In this document: piece after piece, positions 40,982-50,552 of the stretch | How positions within the stretch are numbered: the first letter of the stretch is position 1 | How the letters are laid out: every line of letters starts with the position of its first letter | DNA from: an uncultured Oscillospiraceae bacterium | GTDB taxonomy: Bacteria > Bacillota > Clostridia > Oscillospirales > Acutalibacteraceae | Assembly: GCA_900546265.1 (NCBI GenBank) | Contig: URCA01000001.1 | Location: 149,346 to 213,345, forward strand | Direction of reading: 5' to 3' | Length of the DNA: 64,000 nucleotides | The notes under the pieces: model-generated | What the model saw: the letters and a program-made list of their open reading frames with translations, nothing else | What the model was told of the DNA's origin: nothing | Database searches by the model: none | Made by a program: the position numbers and the translations under genes

Positions 40982-42823
40982 ATGGAACGCACGCCGAAAA
41001 TACAGGAACTGCGCAAAAAAGCCATGGCGCTCCCGCTGCTGCCGGGGGTGTATATCATGAAGGACGCGCAGAACGACATCATCTATATCGGGAAGGCCAA
41101 GGCCCTGAAAAACCGGGTCAGTCAATATTTCGGCTCGGACACCAACCATCCGGAAAAGGTGCGGCAGATGGTGGCCCGGGTGGATCATTTTGATTATATC
41201 GTGGTGGGCAGCGAATTCGAAGCCCTGGTGCTGGAGTGTTCGCTTATCAAGCAGTATAACCCGAAGTACAACATCCTGCTTAAGGACGACAAGGGCTATC
41301 ATTATATCCGCATCTCTCCGCCCCCCTACTCCCGCATCAGCCAGAGCCGCCAGAAGCTGGATGACGGGGCGAAGTACCTGGGCCCCTTTGTCAGCTCCTA
41401 CGCGGTGCAGCAGGCGGTGGACGAGGCGGTGAAGGTCTTCATGCTGCCCACCTGCAACCGCACATTTTCCTACGGCGGCAGCCGGGAGCGGCCCTGCCTG
41501 AACTATTACATCAAGCAGTGCTGCGCCCCCTGCTCGGGCCGGCTGAAGGAGGCGGACTACAACGAGCGGCTGAACCAGGCCATCGACTTTCTGACCAAGG
41601 GCAGCGCCAAGACCCTCAGCCTGCTGCAGCAGCAGATGGAGGAGGCGGCCGAGAACCTGGAGTTTGAAAAGGCGGCCCGGCTGCGGGACCGCATCAACGC
41701 TATCCACAAGATGAGCGACAAGCAAAAGGTGGTCATGTCCCGGGTGGAGGAGCAGGACGTGGTGGCCCTGGCCCAGGGGCCGGGCGGCGCCTGCTTCGAG
41801 GTGTTCCGCTTTACGAGCGGCCGCCTCCACGACCGGGAGCATTTCCTTTTGGACGGCATCGACGAGCCCGCGGCGGCCCGGGCGGAATTCCTGCGCCGGT
41901 ATTACGCCATGCGGGACACGGTGCCCCCCCAGGTGACGGTGGACGGGGACATTGAGGACGCTGAGCTGCTGGAGCGATGGCTGAGCGAAAAGGCGGGGCG
42001 GCGGGTGCATATCGTGCAGCCCCAAATCGGAGAACAGGCCGCCCTGGTGGAGATGTGCCGCGGCAACGCGGCGGAACGGATCGCCCAAAAGGCGGGCATA
42101 GCCGGGCGAGACGCCGCCGCCCTGGACGAGCTGATGCGGCTGCTGGGACTGGACGCGCCTCCGGCGTATATCGAGAGCTACGACATTTCCAACACCGGGG
42201 GCAGCGACAACGTGGCGGGCATGGTGGTCTTCGAAAACGGCCGCCCCCTCAAGTCGGCCTATCGCCGGTTTAAAATCCGGACGGTGGACGGGCAGGACGA
42301 CTACGGCTCCATGCGGGAGGTGCTGACCCGGCGGCTGGACGAGTATCTCCAGCATAAGGAGGAGGGCGCCGGATTCGGCCGGCTGCCGGATCTCATCCTG
42401 CTGGACGGCGGCAAGGGACACGTGGCAGCGGTCAAGCCGGTGGTGGACAGCTACGGGCTGGGCATCCCGGTGTTCGGCATGGTGAAGGACGATCACCACC
42501 GCACCCGCGCCATCGCGGTGGACGGCGGGGAAATCGCCATCAATTCCAAGCGGACGGCTTTCACTCTGATCTCCTCCATCCAAGAGGAGGTGCACCGCTG
42601 GGCTATCGGGTACCACCGGCAGCAGCGCAAGGCGTCCTCCATCAGCACCACCCTCACCCGCATCGACGGGGTAGGCGAAGCCCGGGCCCGGGCGCTGCTG
42701 CGGCATTTCGGCTCGCTCAAGGCGGTGCGGGCGGCGACAGTGGACGAGCTGTGCCTCGTCAAGGGGGTCAGCCGCCCGGCGGCGGAGAATATCAAGCGGT
42801 ATTTCGAGACCCGGGAGGATTGA
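40982..42823 (+). CDS. uvrC: Excinuclease ABC subunit C
   Basis: A 613-residue nuclease of nucleotide excision repair. The GIY-YIG domain is at about 15-95 (LPGVYIMKDAQND, IIYIGKAKALKNRV). Cysteines in PCLNYYIKQCCAPCSG form the four-Cys motif, the UVR coil is at about 205-240 (NLEFEKAARLRD), and the RNase-H-like domain begins near YDISNTGGSDNVAGM. Two helix-hairpin-helix motifs end the protein (IDGVGEARARALLRHFGSL). Length and domain order are complete. Confidence 0.97.
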   Translation: MERTPKIQELRKKAMALPLLPGVYIMKDAQNDIIYIGKAKALKNRVSQYFGSDTNHPEKVRQMVARVDHFDYIVVGSEFEALVLECSLIKQYNPKYNILLKDDKGYHYIRISPPPYSRISQSRQKLDDGAKYLGPFVSSYAVQQAVDEAVKVFMLPTCNRTFSYGGSRERPCLNYYIKQCCAPCSGRLKEADYNERLNQAIDFLTKGSAKTLSLLQQQMEEAAENLEFEKAARLRDRINAIHKMSDKQKVVMSRVEEQDVVALAQGPGGACFEVFRFTSGRLHDREHFLLDGIDEPAAARAEFLRRYYAMRDTVPPQVTVDGDIEDAELLERWLSEKAGRRVHIVQPQIGEQAALVEMCRGNAAERIAQKAGIAGRDAAALDELMRLLGLDAPPAYIESYDISNTGGSDNVAGMVVFENGRPLKSAYRRFKIRTVDGQDDYGSMREVLTRRLDEYLQHKEEGAGFGRLPDLILLDGGKGHVAAVKPVVDSYGLGIPVFGMVKDDHHRTRAIAVDGGEIAINSKRTAFTLISSIQEEVHRWAIGYHRQQRKASSISTTLTRIDGVGEARARALLRHFGSLKAVRAATVDELCLVKGVSRPAAENIKRYFETRED

Positions 42824-42824
42824 A

Positions 42825-42851
42825 GAAGCGCCGTCCCCCTTTCGGCGCTTC
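42825..42851. other. Hairpin after uvrC
   Basis: GAAGCGCCG/CGGCGCTTC stem 1 bp after the uvrC stop, without a T run; probably an RNA 3'-end or attenuator structure before ybaK. Confidence 0.5.
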
Positions 42852-42883
42852 GCTATATAGAAGGAAAAGAGGCCCTATCGGAT

Positions 42884-43354
42884 ATGGAAGCCAAAACCAA
42901 CGCCATGCGGATACTGGACAAAGCCGGTATCCCCTACGAGCTGCAAACCTACTCCCCCGACGACGGCATCGACGGCGTATCGGTGGCCCGCAAGCTGGGG
43001 CAGCCGGTGGAGCAGGTCTACAAAACCCTGGTGACCAAAGGGCGGGGCGGCCATTTCGTCTTTGTCATCCCCGTGGCTGCCGAGCTCGACCTGAAAGCCG
43101 CCGCCCGGGCGGTGGGCGAAAAGGCGGTGGAGCTCATCCCCGTCAAGGACATCAACAAAGTCACCGGCTATATCCGGGGCGGCTGCAGCCCGGTGGGGAT
43201 GAAGAAGCTCTTCCCCACCGTCCTGGACGAATCCGCCCGCGCCCTGCCCGCCTTCTACGTCAGCGGGGGGCGGATCGGCGTGCAGATGCGGGTAAACCCC
43301 GCCGTCTTGGCGTCCTTTATCGGCGCCGCCTTCGCCCCTATCACCATGCCGTAG
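42884..43354 (+). CDS. ybaK: Cys-tRNA(Pro) deacylase YbaK/EbsC
   Basis: A 156-residue editing protein that hydrolyses mischarged Cys-tRNA(Pro). Conserved features: TNAMRILDKAGIPYELQTY, VYKTLVTKG, the catalytic-region lysine in FVIPVAAELDLKAAA and GCSPVGMKK with the following strand. RBS AAGGAAAAGAGG lies upstream. Located between uvrC and recG on the same strand. Confidence 0.93.
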   Translation: MEAKTNAMRILDKAGIPYELQTYSPDDGIDGVSVARKLGQPVEQVYKTLVTKGRGGHFVFVIPVAAELDLKAAARAVGEKAVELIPVKDINKVTGYIRGGCSPVGMKKLFPTVLDESARALPAFYVSGGRIGVQMRVNPAVLASFIGAAFAPITMP

Positions 43355-43357
43355 GGC

Positions 43358-43386
43358 TTGCAAATGCCGGCAAAATCGGGTATACT
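43358..43386 (+). promoter_or_regulatory. recG promoter
   Basis: TTGCAA at 43358-43363, 17-bp spacer, TATACT at 43381-43386. Confidence 0.65.
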
Positions 43387-43420
43387 GAATACGAAAGTTT
43401 GTTCGACTGGAGGCGGCGGC

Positions 43421-45463
43421 ATGGCCAGCCTGTGGGGCATCCCCCTCAACCAAATCAAGGGCGTGGGCGAAAAGCGCGCCGCCCTGTATCAGAAGCTGGG
43501 CATCACCAGCGCGGGGGCGCTGCTGCGCCATTTTCCCCGCTCCTACGAAGATTGGTCCCGGACGACGGCCATCGCCGACGCCCTGCCGGACACGCCCTGC
43601 TGCATCAAGGGCACGCCGGTGCGCGCCCCGGCGGAGCATTTTGTCCGCAAGGGGATGGTGCTCTATCGGTTCCCTGTTTCCGACGGGAAAGATCTGCTGC
43701 ATGTCACCCTGTTCAACAATAAATTCGCCGCGGCCAAGGTGCGCCCGGGGGAGGAACTGCTCCTGTTCGGCACCGTCACCCGCAACGGCCGTCAGTATGA
43801 AATGGCCGCCCCCCAGCTGGAGACCGCGGGTACGGGGCAGCGGATCCGCCCCATTTACCGGCAGACAGAGGGACTGACCTCCCGCATGATCGAGACCAAC
43901 ATGGCCCAGGCGCTCCGCCTGCTGGACATGGATTTGGAAAACGATCCGCTCCCCCCCGACCTGCGCAGCGACCACCATCTGGCCACCCGGCGGTACGCCC
44001 TGGAGAACATCCATTTCCCGGTGGACGGGGAAGCGTTGGCCGTGGCGCGGCGTCGGCTGGTGTTCGAGGAGCTGCTGCTGCTTCAGCTGGGGCTGCTGCG
44101 CCTCAAGGGCCGTACGAGGGGCGAAACCGGCGCGAAAATCGCGGTGGATTACACGGCGGAGTATCTGGAATGCCTGCCCTTTTCCCTCACCGGGGCGCAG
44201 CGGCGGGCCATTGCCGACTGCGTGGCCGACATGCAGGGAGCCTGCCCTATGAGCCGCCTGGTTCAAGGGGATGTGGGCAGCGGCAAAACCGCGGTGGCCG
44301 CGGGGGTGGCCTTCACCGCCGTGCGCGGCAGCTGGCAGGCCGCCATGATGGCCCCCACCGAGCTGCTGGCCGAACAGCACGCCCGCTCTCTGACCAGGCT
44401 GCTGGCGGGCAGCGGGGTGCGGGTGGGCCTGCTCACCGGCTCCCAGCCGGCGGCGGTCAAGAAGCAGGTGCAGGCAGATTTGGCCGCCGGCGACATCGAT
44501 TTCATCGTGGGCACCCACGCCCTGCTGTCCGAAGGGGTGGTCTTTCACCGGCTGGGGCTGGTGATCACAGACGAGCAGCACCGGTTCGGCGTGGCGCAGC
44601 GGGCCACCTTGGCGGCCAAGGGGGCCAACCCCCATATGCTGGTCATGTCCGCCACCCCCATTCCCCGCACCCTGGCCTTGATTGTGTACGGAGATTTGGA
44701 CGTCTCCATCTTGGATGAGCTGCCGCCCGGGCGCCAGCCCATCGAGACCTACGCGGTGGACACCGGCAAGCGGGAACGGGCCTACAACTATATCAAAAAG
44801 CATATCGCCGAGGGGCGGCAGGCCTATATCGTCTGCCCACTGGTGGAGGACGGTGAGGAGGAAACCGCCTCGCTGGTGTCCGCCACGGCGTATTTTGACC
44901 AGCTGGCCTCCGGGCCCTTCCGGGGCTACAGCCTGGGGCTGCTCCACGGGCGGATGAAGGCCGCCGAAAAAGACCGGGTGATGAGTGCGTTCGCCCGGGG
45001 AGACATCGCCGTTTTGGTGTCCACCACCGTCATTGAGGTGGGGGTGGACGTGCCGAACGCCGTGCTGATGGTCATCGAAAACGCCGAGCGGTTCGGCCTG
45101 GCTCAGCTGCATCAGCTGCGGGGCCGGGTGGGCCGGGGTGTGCACCGCTCCACCTGCATCCTGATTTCTGACGCCCAGAACGAGGAGGCCCGCCGCCGGC
45201 TGCAGGTCATGTGCGCCACCAACGACGGGTTCCGCATCGCAGACGAGGATTTGAAGCTGCGGGGTCCGGGGGACTTTTTCGGCCGCCGGCAGCACGGCCT
45301 GCCGGATTTGAAAATCGCCGACCTGGACGGAGACATGCCCCTGTTCCGCGAGGCTCAGGCCGCCGCCGTCCAGCTGACCGGCGAGGACCCCGAGCTGGCC
45401 GCGCCGGAAAACCGGCTGCTGGCCGAGGAGGTCCGCCGCCTGTTCGAAACCAGCTTTACATGA
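43421..45463 (+). CDS. recG: ATP-dependent DNA helicase RecG
   Basis: A 680-residue replication-fork-remodelling helicase. The start is the ATG at 43421 with TGGAGG 7 bp upstream. The N-terminal wedge domain covers about 1-250 (GIPLNQIKGVGEKRAALYQKL, split as GIPLNQIKGVGEKRA and LYQKLGI). Walker A is QGDVGSGKTAVAA near 281-293, the DExH box is ITDEQHRFG near 381, SATPIPRT is motif III and LHQLRGRVGRG is motif VI. Complete. Confidence 0.97.
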   Translation: MASLWGIPLNQIKGVGEKRAALYQKLGITSAGALLRHFPRSYEDWSRTTAIADALPDTPCCIKGTPVRAPAEHFVRKGMVLYRFPVSDGKDLLHVTLFNNKFAAAKVRPGEELLLFGTVTRNGRQYEMAAPQLETAGTGQRIRPIYRQTEGLTSRMIETNMAQALRLLDMDLENDPLPPDLRSDHHLATRRYALENIHFPVDGEALAVARRRLVFEELLLLQLGLLRLKGRTRGETGAKIAVDYTAEYLECLPFSLTGAQRRAIADCVADMQGACPMSRLVQGDVGSGKTAVAAGVAFTAVRGSWQAAMMAPTELLAEQHARSLTRLLAGSGVRVGLLTGSQPAAVKKQVQADLAAGDIDFIVGTHALLSEGVVFHRLGLVITDEQHRFGVAQRATLAAKGANPHMLVMSATPIPRTLALIVYGDLDVSILDELPPGRQPIETYAVDTGKRERAYNYIKKHIAEGRQAYIVCPLVEDGEEETASLVSATAYFDQLASGPFRGYSLGLLHGRMKAAEKDRVMSAFARGDIAVLVSTTVIEVGVDVPNAVLMVIENAERFGLAQLHQLRGRVGRGVHRSTCILISDAQNEEARRRLQVMCATNDGFRIADEDLKLRGPGDFFGRRQHGLPDLKIADLDGDMPLFREAQAAAVQLTGEDPELAAPENRLLAEEVRRLFETSFT

Positions 45464-45528
45464 AAAAACCGCCCGGCAAAAGCGGCGCGCCATTAGCGGA
45501 GAATCCAAGCCGGGTTTCGCCGCTTTGC

Positions 45529-45570
45529 AAGAAATAGCTCAGCGGAACGAGTTCCGCTGAGCTATTTCTT
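45529..45570 (+). terminator. Terminator after recG
   Basis: A 20-bp perfect stem around GA, ending in TTTCTT; 66 bp after the recG stop. A weak short hairpin ending the convergent LCP gene follows at about 45589-45606. Confidence 0.88.
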
Positions 45571-45617
45571 CTAAAAAGGTGCGCACCTAAAACCGGACGG
45601 TTTTTTATCGGTTTGTA

Positions 45618-46754
45618 TCAGCTGTAAATCCATTCGTGCAGGCTCTTGACCGATTCCACCGGATCGGTCAGCCGCAGGGACGCGCCGCCGCCCGGCAGCG
45701 TCCAGCCCTTGTACTTGCCGTTTTCCGGCAGGTGGAAGCTGGTGTCGATGGCATAGTTAGCATAGCTGCCCGCGTTGAGGGCATAGCCCATCAGCTCGTC
45801 GCCCGACATGTTGGTCGCCACCTGGGGCAGCACCTGGTTCAGGATGGTATTCAAGGTACCGAAGCTCATGGTCTTGGCCTTGACAATCAGCTGCTCGATG
45901 ACCTTGCGCTGGCGGCCGGTGCGGTTGAAATCGCTGTCGATATGCCGAATGCGGGAATACTGCAGGGCCTGATAGCCGTTGAGATGGTACACCTTGGATT
46001 CAGTGCCGATTTTTTTGAAGCCCCGCTCCCAGTCCTCCAGCTTCTGTCCAGGGGCGCAGACCTTGGAGGCCTCCTTGGCCGTCATATAAATGTCGATGCC
46101 GCCCATAGCGTCCACCGCAATGGGGAAGACGACGAAGTTCACGCCCACGTATTTGTCGATTTTCAGCCGGAAGTTCTGCTCGATGGTCTTGGACAGAAGA
46201 TTGAAGCCGCCGTACGCATAGGCTGCGTTCAACTTGGCATAATCGTCCTGGCCGTCGCCGTTTTTGTCCCGGCCGGGGATGGTAACCGCCGTGTCCCGCA
46301 GCAGGGAGCTGAGCTTGATGGTCTTGTTTTTCTTATTGATGGTGACGATAATCATGGAGTCCGACCGTCCCCGCTCCTTCATGGTGCGAGCGTCGATGCC
46401 CAGCAGCAGCAGATTGGTCACGTCCTTGGTGTTGCCCCGCAGAGTGATCTTGCTCACTTCACTCTTGTCGTAATCGCTGGGGTTGAAGGACGTGTCGATG
46501 CTGACGTCCGGATCCTCGTCGTCCGGAGGCAGCGAGTCGACATAGTTGCCGTCGATCTCCTCGTCGCCGACGATGAGATTCATCGCGTGCATCACGTAGC
46601 CGCCGGCGGTCATCAGCAGAACCGAGACCACCACCATCAGCGAGGACAGAATGGAAACCGTCACCCGCACCGACTTTTTATACCGATGCCGCTTGACCGG
46701 CTTGCCGCCCTTGGGCGCCGCGTGCCGGGATTCGGGATTGTTTTCTTTGCGCAT
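45618..46754 (-). CDS. LytR-CpsA-Psr (LCP) family cell-wall glycopolymer ligase
   Basis: A 378-residue membrane-anchored transferase that attaches teichoic-acid-type or capsular polymers from lipid carriers to peptidoglycan. A basic N-terminus, one transmembrane helix (about 30-55), an acidic linker, then the LCP domain (about 110-330): LLLLGIDARTMKERGRSDSMIIV, ISSLLRDTAV-like LSSLLRDTAVTIP, YAYGGFNLLSKTIEQN, and QYSRIRHIDSDFNRTGRQ with its arginines. The helix-first topology is typical. It probably works with the polysaccharide genes at 27-30 kb. Confidence 0.94.
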   Translation of the reverse strand: MRKENNPESRHAAPKGGKPVKRHRYKKSVRVTVSILSSLMVVVSVLLMTAGGYVMHAMNLIVGDEEIDGNYVDSLPPDDEDPDVSIDTSFNPSDYDKSEVSKITLRGNTKDVTNLLLLGIDARTMKERGRSDSMIIVTINKKNKTIKLSSLLRDTAVTIPGRDKNGDGQDDYAKLNAAYAYGGFNLLSKTIEQNFRLKIDKYVGVNFVVFPIAVDAMGGIDIYMTAKEASKVCAPGQKLEDWERGFKKIGTESKVYHLNGYQALQYSRIRHIDSDFNRTGRQRKVIEQLIVKAKTMSFGTLNTILNQVLPQVATNMSGDELMGYALNAGSYANYAIDTSFHLPENGKYKGWTLPGGGASLRLTDPVESVKSLHEWIYS

Positions 46755-46955
46755 ATGCAGCCAACCTTTCTGTTGATTGTCCTGCCAGCCGCCGATTGCC
46801 GAAAATGGGGGAAAAGGTCGAACGGCTTTCCATAGCTCCTGTGTGCCTGCACCGAGGGCGCATTGCCCTTATCATAGCACAGGGGCACGCGGATTGCAAG
46901 CGGTCACTTTTTCCACACATGTCGGCGGGCCCTTCCTCCGGCTGGCAGTCTCCGG

Positions 46956-48626
46956 TCAGAACAGGCCGCTGATTTTTCCGTTCTCGTCCACATCAATGGC
47001 TTCCGCCGCCGGAACCTTCGGCAGCCCGGGCATGGTCATGATGTCGCCGGTCAGCACCACCACAAACCCAGCACCCGCCGCCAGCCGTACGCCGCGCACC
47101 GTCACCCGGAACCCGGACGGCCAGCCCAGCAGGGCGAGATTGTCGGACAGGGAATACTGGGTTTTGGCCATGCATACCGGCAAATGGCCGAACCCCAGGG
47201 CCTCCAGCTTATCCAGCTCGCGAGAGGCGGCGGGGGTGAAATCCACCCCGTCCCCGTTGTAAATTTCCCGCACCACGGCGGCGATCTTCTCCTTGAGGGG
47301 GAGGCTGTCCTCGTACATCATGGTAAAACGGTTGGGCTCCTCCGTCAGGCGCAGTACCTCCCGCGCCAGCTCGAGGCCGCCCTCGCCGCCCTTGGCCCAC
47401 ACCTCGGACAGCGCCACGTTGGCCCCCGCCTCGGCGCATTTGGACCGCACCAGGGCCAGCTCCGCCTCGGTGTCGGTGGGGAAGCGATTGACGGCCACCA
47501 CGGCGGGCAGGCCGAACTTCACGGTGATGTTCTCGATGTGCTTGAGGAGGTTGGGCAGGCCCCTTTCCAGCGCCTCCAGGTTCTCCTCGCCCAGCCGGCC
47601 CTTCTCGGCGCCGCCGTGGTGCTTGAGCGCCCGCACCGTCGCTACGATAACCACCGCATCGGGCCGCAGCCCCGCCTTGCGACATTTGATGTCCAGGAAC
47701 TTCTCCGCCCCCAGATCCGCGCCGAAGCCGGCTTCGGTGATGACGTAATCGCCCAGCTTCAGGGCCATGCGGGTGGCGGTGACGCTGTTGCACCCGTGAG
47801 CGATGTTGGCAAAGGGCCCGCCGTGGACAAACGCGGGGGTCCCCTCCAGCGTCTGCACCAGATTGGGCTGGATGGCGTCTTTGAGGAGGGCGGCCATGGC
47901 CCCCTGGGCCTTCAGCTGCCCGGCGGTGACCGGCTGCTCGTCCCGGGTGTAACCCACCACGATGGCCGCCAGCTTTTCCTTGAGGTCGGGGATATCCCTG
48001 GCCAAACAGAGAATGGCCATGATTTCGGAGGCCACGGTGATGTCAAACCCGTCCTCCCGCGGCACGCCGTTCAGCCGGCCGCCCAGCCCGTCGGTGATCT
48101 GCCGCAACTGCCGGTCGTTCATGTCCACGCACCGCTTCCAGGTGATGCGCCGGGTATCGATGCCAAGGGCGTTGCCCTGATGGATATGGTTGTCCAGCAT
48201 GGCGGCCAGCAGGTTATTGGCCGCGCCGATGGCGTGCATATCGCCGGTGAAATGCAGGTTGATGTCCTCCATGGGAATGACCTGGGCATACCCGCCGCCG
48301 GCCGCGCCGCCCTTGATGCCGAACACCGGCCCGAGGGACGGCTCCCGCAGGGCCAGCACCGTCTTTTTGCCCAGCCGATGCAGCGCATCGCCCAGTCCTA
48401 CGGTGGTGGTGGTCTTGCCCTCCCCGGCGGGGGTGGGCGTGATGGCCGTGACCAATACCAGCTTGCCGTCGGGCCGATCCTGCCGATCCTTCAGCGCCGA
48501 GAGCCGCACCTTGGCCTTGTCGCTGCCGTACATCACCAGCTCCCCACGGGAAAGGCCCAGCCCGGCGGCGATGTCCTCCACGGGCATCGGCGTGACGCTT
48601 TGGGCGATTTCAATATCCGTTAACAT
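46956..48626 (-). CDS. fhs: Formate-tetrahydrofolate ligase
   Basis: A 556-residue enzyme making 10-formyl-THF from formate, THF and ATP. It is a key step for one-carbon supply and for the methyl branch of acetogens. The P-loop is AITPTPAGEGKTTTTVGLG near 63-81. GCNSVTATRMALKLGDYVITEAGFGADLGAEKF is split over about 300-332 and is conserved throughout the family. RBS AGAGGG precedes the ATG. Monocistronic here. Confidence 0.97.
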   Translation of the reverse strand: MLTDIEIAQSVTPMPVEDIAAGLGLSRGELVMYGSDKAKVRLSALKDRQDRPDGKLVLVTAITPTPAGEGKTTTTVGLGDALHRLGKKTVLALREPSLGPVFGIKGGAAGGGYAQVIPMEDINLHFTGDMHAIGAANNLLAAMLDNHIHQGNALGIDTRRITWKRCVDMNDRQLRQITDGLGGRLNGVPREDGFDITVASEIMAILCLARDIPDLKEKLAAIVVGYTRDEQPVTAGQLKAQGAMAALLKDAIQPNLVQTLEGTPAFVHGGPFANIAHGCNSVTATRMALKLGDYVITEAGFGADLGAEKFLDIKCRKAGLRPDAVVIVATVRALKHHGGAEKGRLGEENLEALERGLPNLLKHIENITVKFGLPAVVAVNRFPTDTEAELALVRSKCAEAGANVALSEVWAKGGEGGLELAREVLRLTEEPNRFTMMYEDSLPLKEKIAAVVREIYNGDGVDFTPAASRELDKLEALGFGHLPVCMAKTQYSLSDNLALLGWPSGFRVTVRGVRLAAGAGFVVVLTGDIMTMPGLPKVPAAEAIDVDENGKISGLF

Positions 48627-48712
48627 GGAAAGACCCTCTTTCCCCTCCTCACATCCAATACAATGCCCCGGACGGCTGGATTGTTGGAGGTCATATAAAT
48701 TTTAAAAGGAGG

Positions 48713-48742
48713 TACAGGCGCAGCCGGACGGCTGCGCCTGTA
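48713..48742 (-). terminator. Hairpin after the transketolase pair
   Basis: TACAGGCGCAGCC/GGCTGCGCCTGTA stem with loop GGAC; followed on the minus strand by CCTCCTTTTAAAA, 14 bp after the stop at 48757. Confidence 0.75.
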
Positions 48743-48756
48743 TGGGAATTTACCTC

Positions 48757-49704
48757 TTACTTTTTCAGCGCCACGGCGTCCCGTACGCGGGCGACAATGT
48801 TCTCAGCGCACAGGCCGAAAACCTTCAGCAGCTCCACCGCGGGGCCGGATTTGCCGAAGGTGTCGTTCACGCCCACCCGGATCACCGGCACCGGCACGGT
48901 CTCGCAGGCCACCTCGGCCACCGCGCTGCCCAGGCCCCCGTAGATGCTGTGCTCCTCCGCGGTGACGATAACGCCGGTTTCCCGGGCCGCGGCCACGATG
49001 ATGTCCCGATCGATGGGCTTGATGGTGGCCATGTTGACCACGCGGGCGGCAATGCCCTCGTTTTTCAGCTGCTCGGCGGCCAGCAGCGCCTCGCCCACCA
49101 TCAGACCGGTGGCAATGATGGTCACATCGCCGCCCTCCGTCAGCTGGACGCCCTTGCCGATTTCAAAGCGGTAGTCGCTGCCAAGCACCACCGGCACGGC
49201 CAGCCGGCCGAAGCGCAGGTACGCCGGGCCGTCCATGGCCGCGGCCGCGCGGACGGCCAGCCGTGCCTCAGTGTCGTCCGCCGGATTGATGACGGTCATG
49301 CCGGGGATGCTGCGCATCAGGGCGATGTCCTCGCAGCACTGATGGGTCGCGCCGTCCTCCCCGACGGAGATGCCCGCGTGGGTGGCGCCGATTTTCACGT
49401 TCAGATGCGGATAGCCGATGGAGTTGCGCACCTGCTCAAAGGCGCGCCCGGCGGCGAACATGGCGAAGGAGGAGGCGAACACCACCTTGCCGGCGGCGGC
49501 CATGCCGGCCGCCACGCTCATCATGTTGCCCTCGGCAATGCCGGCGTTGATGAACCGGTCGGGATACGCCTTGCGGAACATGCCGGTCTTGGTGGCAGCC
49601 GACAGGTCAGCGTCCATCACCACCAGATTGGGCATTTCCGCGCCCAGCTCAACCAGGGCCGCGCCGTAAGAATCGCGGGTGGCTTTTTTTATCTGTTCCG
49701 CCAT
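48757..49704 (-). CDS. Transketolase, C-terminal subunit
   Basis: A 315-residue subunit with the pyrimidine-binding and C-terminal domains of transketolase. The ATG at 49704 follows GGAGGT at 9 bp. It overlaps closely with the N-terminal-subunit gene (starts 3 bp after its stop). Motifs: VVMDADLSAATKTGMF, FAMFAAGRAFEQVRNSIGY, LRFGRLAVPVV. Together with the next protein it forms a two-subunit transketolase as in many Clostridia and archaea, acting in the non-oxidative pentose phosphate pathway. Confidence 0.94.
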   Translation of the reverse strand: MAEQIKKATRDSYGAALVELGAEMPNLVVMDADLSAATKTGMFRKAYPDRFINAGIAEGNMMSVAAGMAAAGKVVFASSFAMFAAGRAFEQVRNSIGYPHLNVKIGATHAGISVGEDGATHQCCEDIALMRSIPGMTVINPADDTEARLAVRAAAAMDGPAYLRFGRLAVPVVLGSDYRFEIGKGVQLTEGGDVTIIATGLMVGEALLAAEQLKNEGIAARVVNMATIKPIDRDIIVAAARETGVIVTAEEHSIYGGLGSAVAEVACETVPVPVIRVGVNDTFGKSGPAVELLKVFGLCAENIVARVRDAVALKK

Positions 49705-49706
49705 GC

Positions 49707-50552
49707 TCAACCCACCTCCAACTCGTGCAGGGCCGCCTTCAGCTCGGCCATTGCGGTTTCATACTGCTCCTGATTGGGGGCCGTTCCGTGCCAGCCCACC
49801 TGGTTTTCCATGAAGGACACGCCCTTGCCCTTGACGCTGTGCTGGATGATGGCGGTGGGCTTGCCCTTGCAGGCCCGCGCCGCGTCGAACGCCGCTTCCA
49901 GCTGATCCCAGTCGTGGGCGTCGATGACGATGACATGGAAGCCGAAGGCCGCGAATTTCTCGGGGATCGGGTAGGGGGAATTGACCTGGTCCAGGCTGCC
50001 GTCGATCTGCAGGTCGTTGTTGTCCACCACGACGCACAGGTTGTCCAGCTTTTTGTGGGCGGCGAACATGGCCGCTTCCCAGACCTGGCCTTCTTCGATT
50101 TCGCCGTCGCCCAGAATGGTGTACACCCGCCAGTCGGCCTTGTCCAGCTTGGCCGCCAGGGCCATGCCCGCCGCGCAGGACACGCCCTGCCCCAATGAGC
50201 CGGTAGACATGTCCACACCGGGGATCCCCTTCATATCGGGATGCCCCTGCAGGATGGCGCCCACATGGCGCAGCGACTGGATTTCCGCTTCCGGGAAATA
50301 GCCCTTCTGGGCCAGCGCCCCGTACAGGGCGGGGGCCGCGTGCCCCTTAGAGAGCACAAAACGATCCCGGGCCTCCCATTTGGGATTGGCGGGATCCACC
50401 TTCATCTCCTTGAAATACAGATACGCCAGCGTGTCCGCAATGGACAGGGAGCCGCCGGGATGTCCGCTTTTCGCGTGGAACGTCCCTTCAATCACATCCA
50501 TGCGGATGCGGGCCGCCGCAATCGACAGCTGCTTTTTGCACGAAGCCTCCAT
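49707..50552 (-). CDS. Transketolase, N-terminal subunit
   Basis: A 281-residue subunit that carries the thiamine-diphosphate binding half. Motifs: GHPGGSLSIADTLAYLYF, SKGHAAPALYGAL and GDGEIEEGQVWEAAMFA, where GDG...N is the cofactor motif (GDG at about 145, with NNDLQIDG). It lies upstream of the C-terminal subunit gene on the minus strand. RBS AGGAAAGGA precedes the ATG. Confidence 0.94.
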   Translation of the reverse strand: MEASCKKQLSIAAARIRMDVIEGTFHAKSGHPGGSLSIADTLAYLYFKEMKVDPANPKWEARDRFVLSKGHAAPALYGALAQKGYFPEAEIQSLRHVGAILQGHPDMKGIPGVDMSTGSLGQGVSCAAGMALAAKLDKADWRVYTILGDGEIEEGQVWEAAMFAAHKKLDNLCVVVDNNDLQIDGSLDQVNSPYPIPEKFAAFGFHVIVIDAHDWDQLEAAFDAARACKGKPTAIIQHSVKGKGVSFMENQVGWHGTAPNQEQYETAMAELKAALHELEVG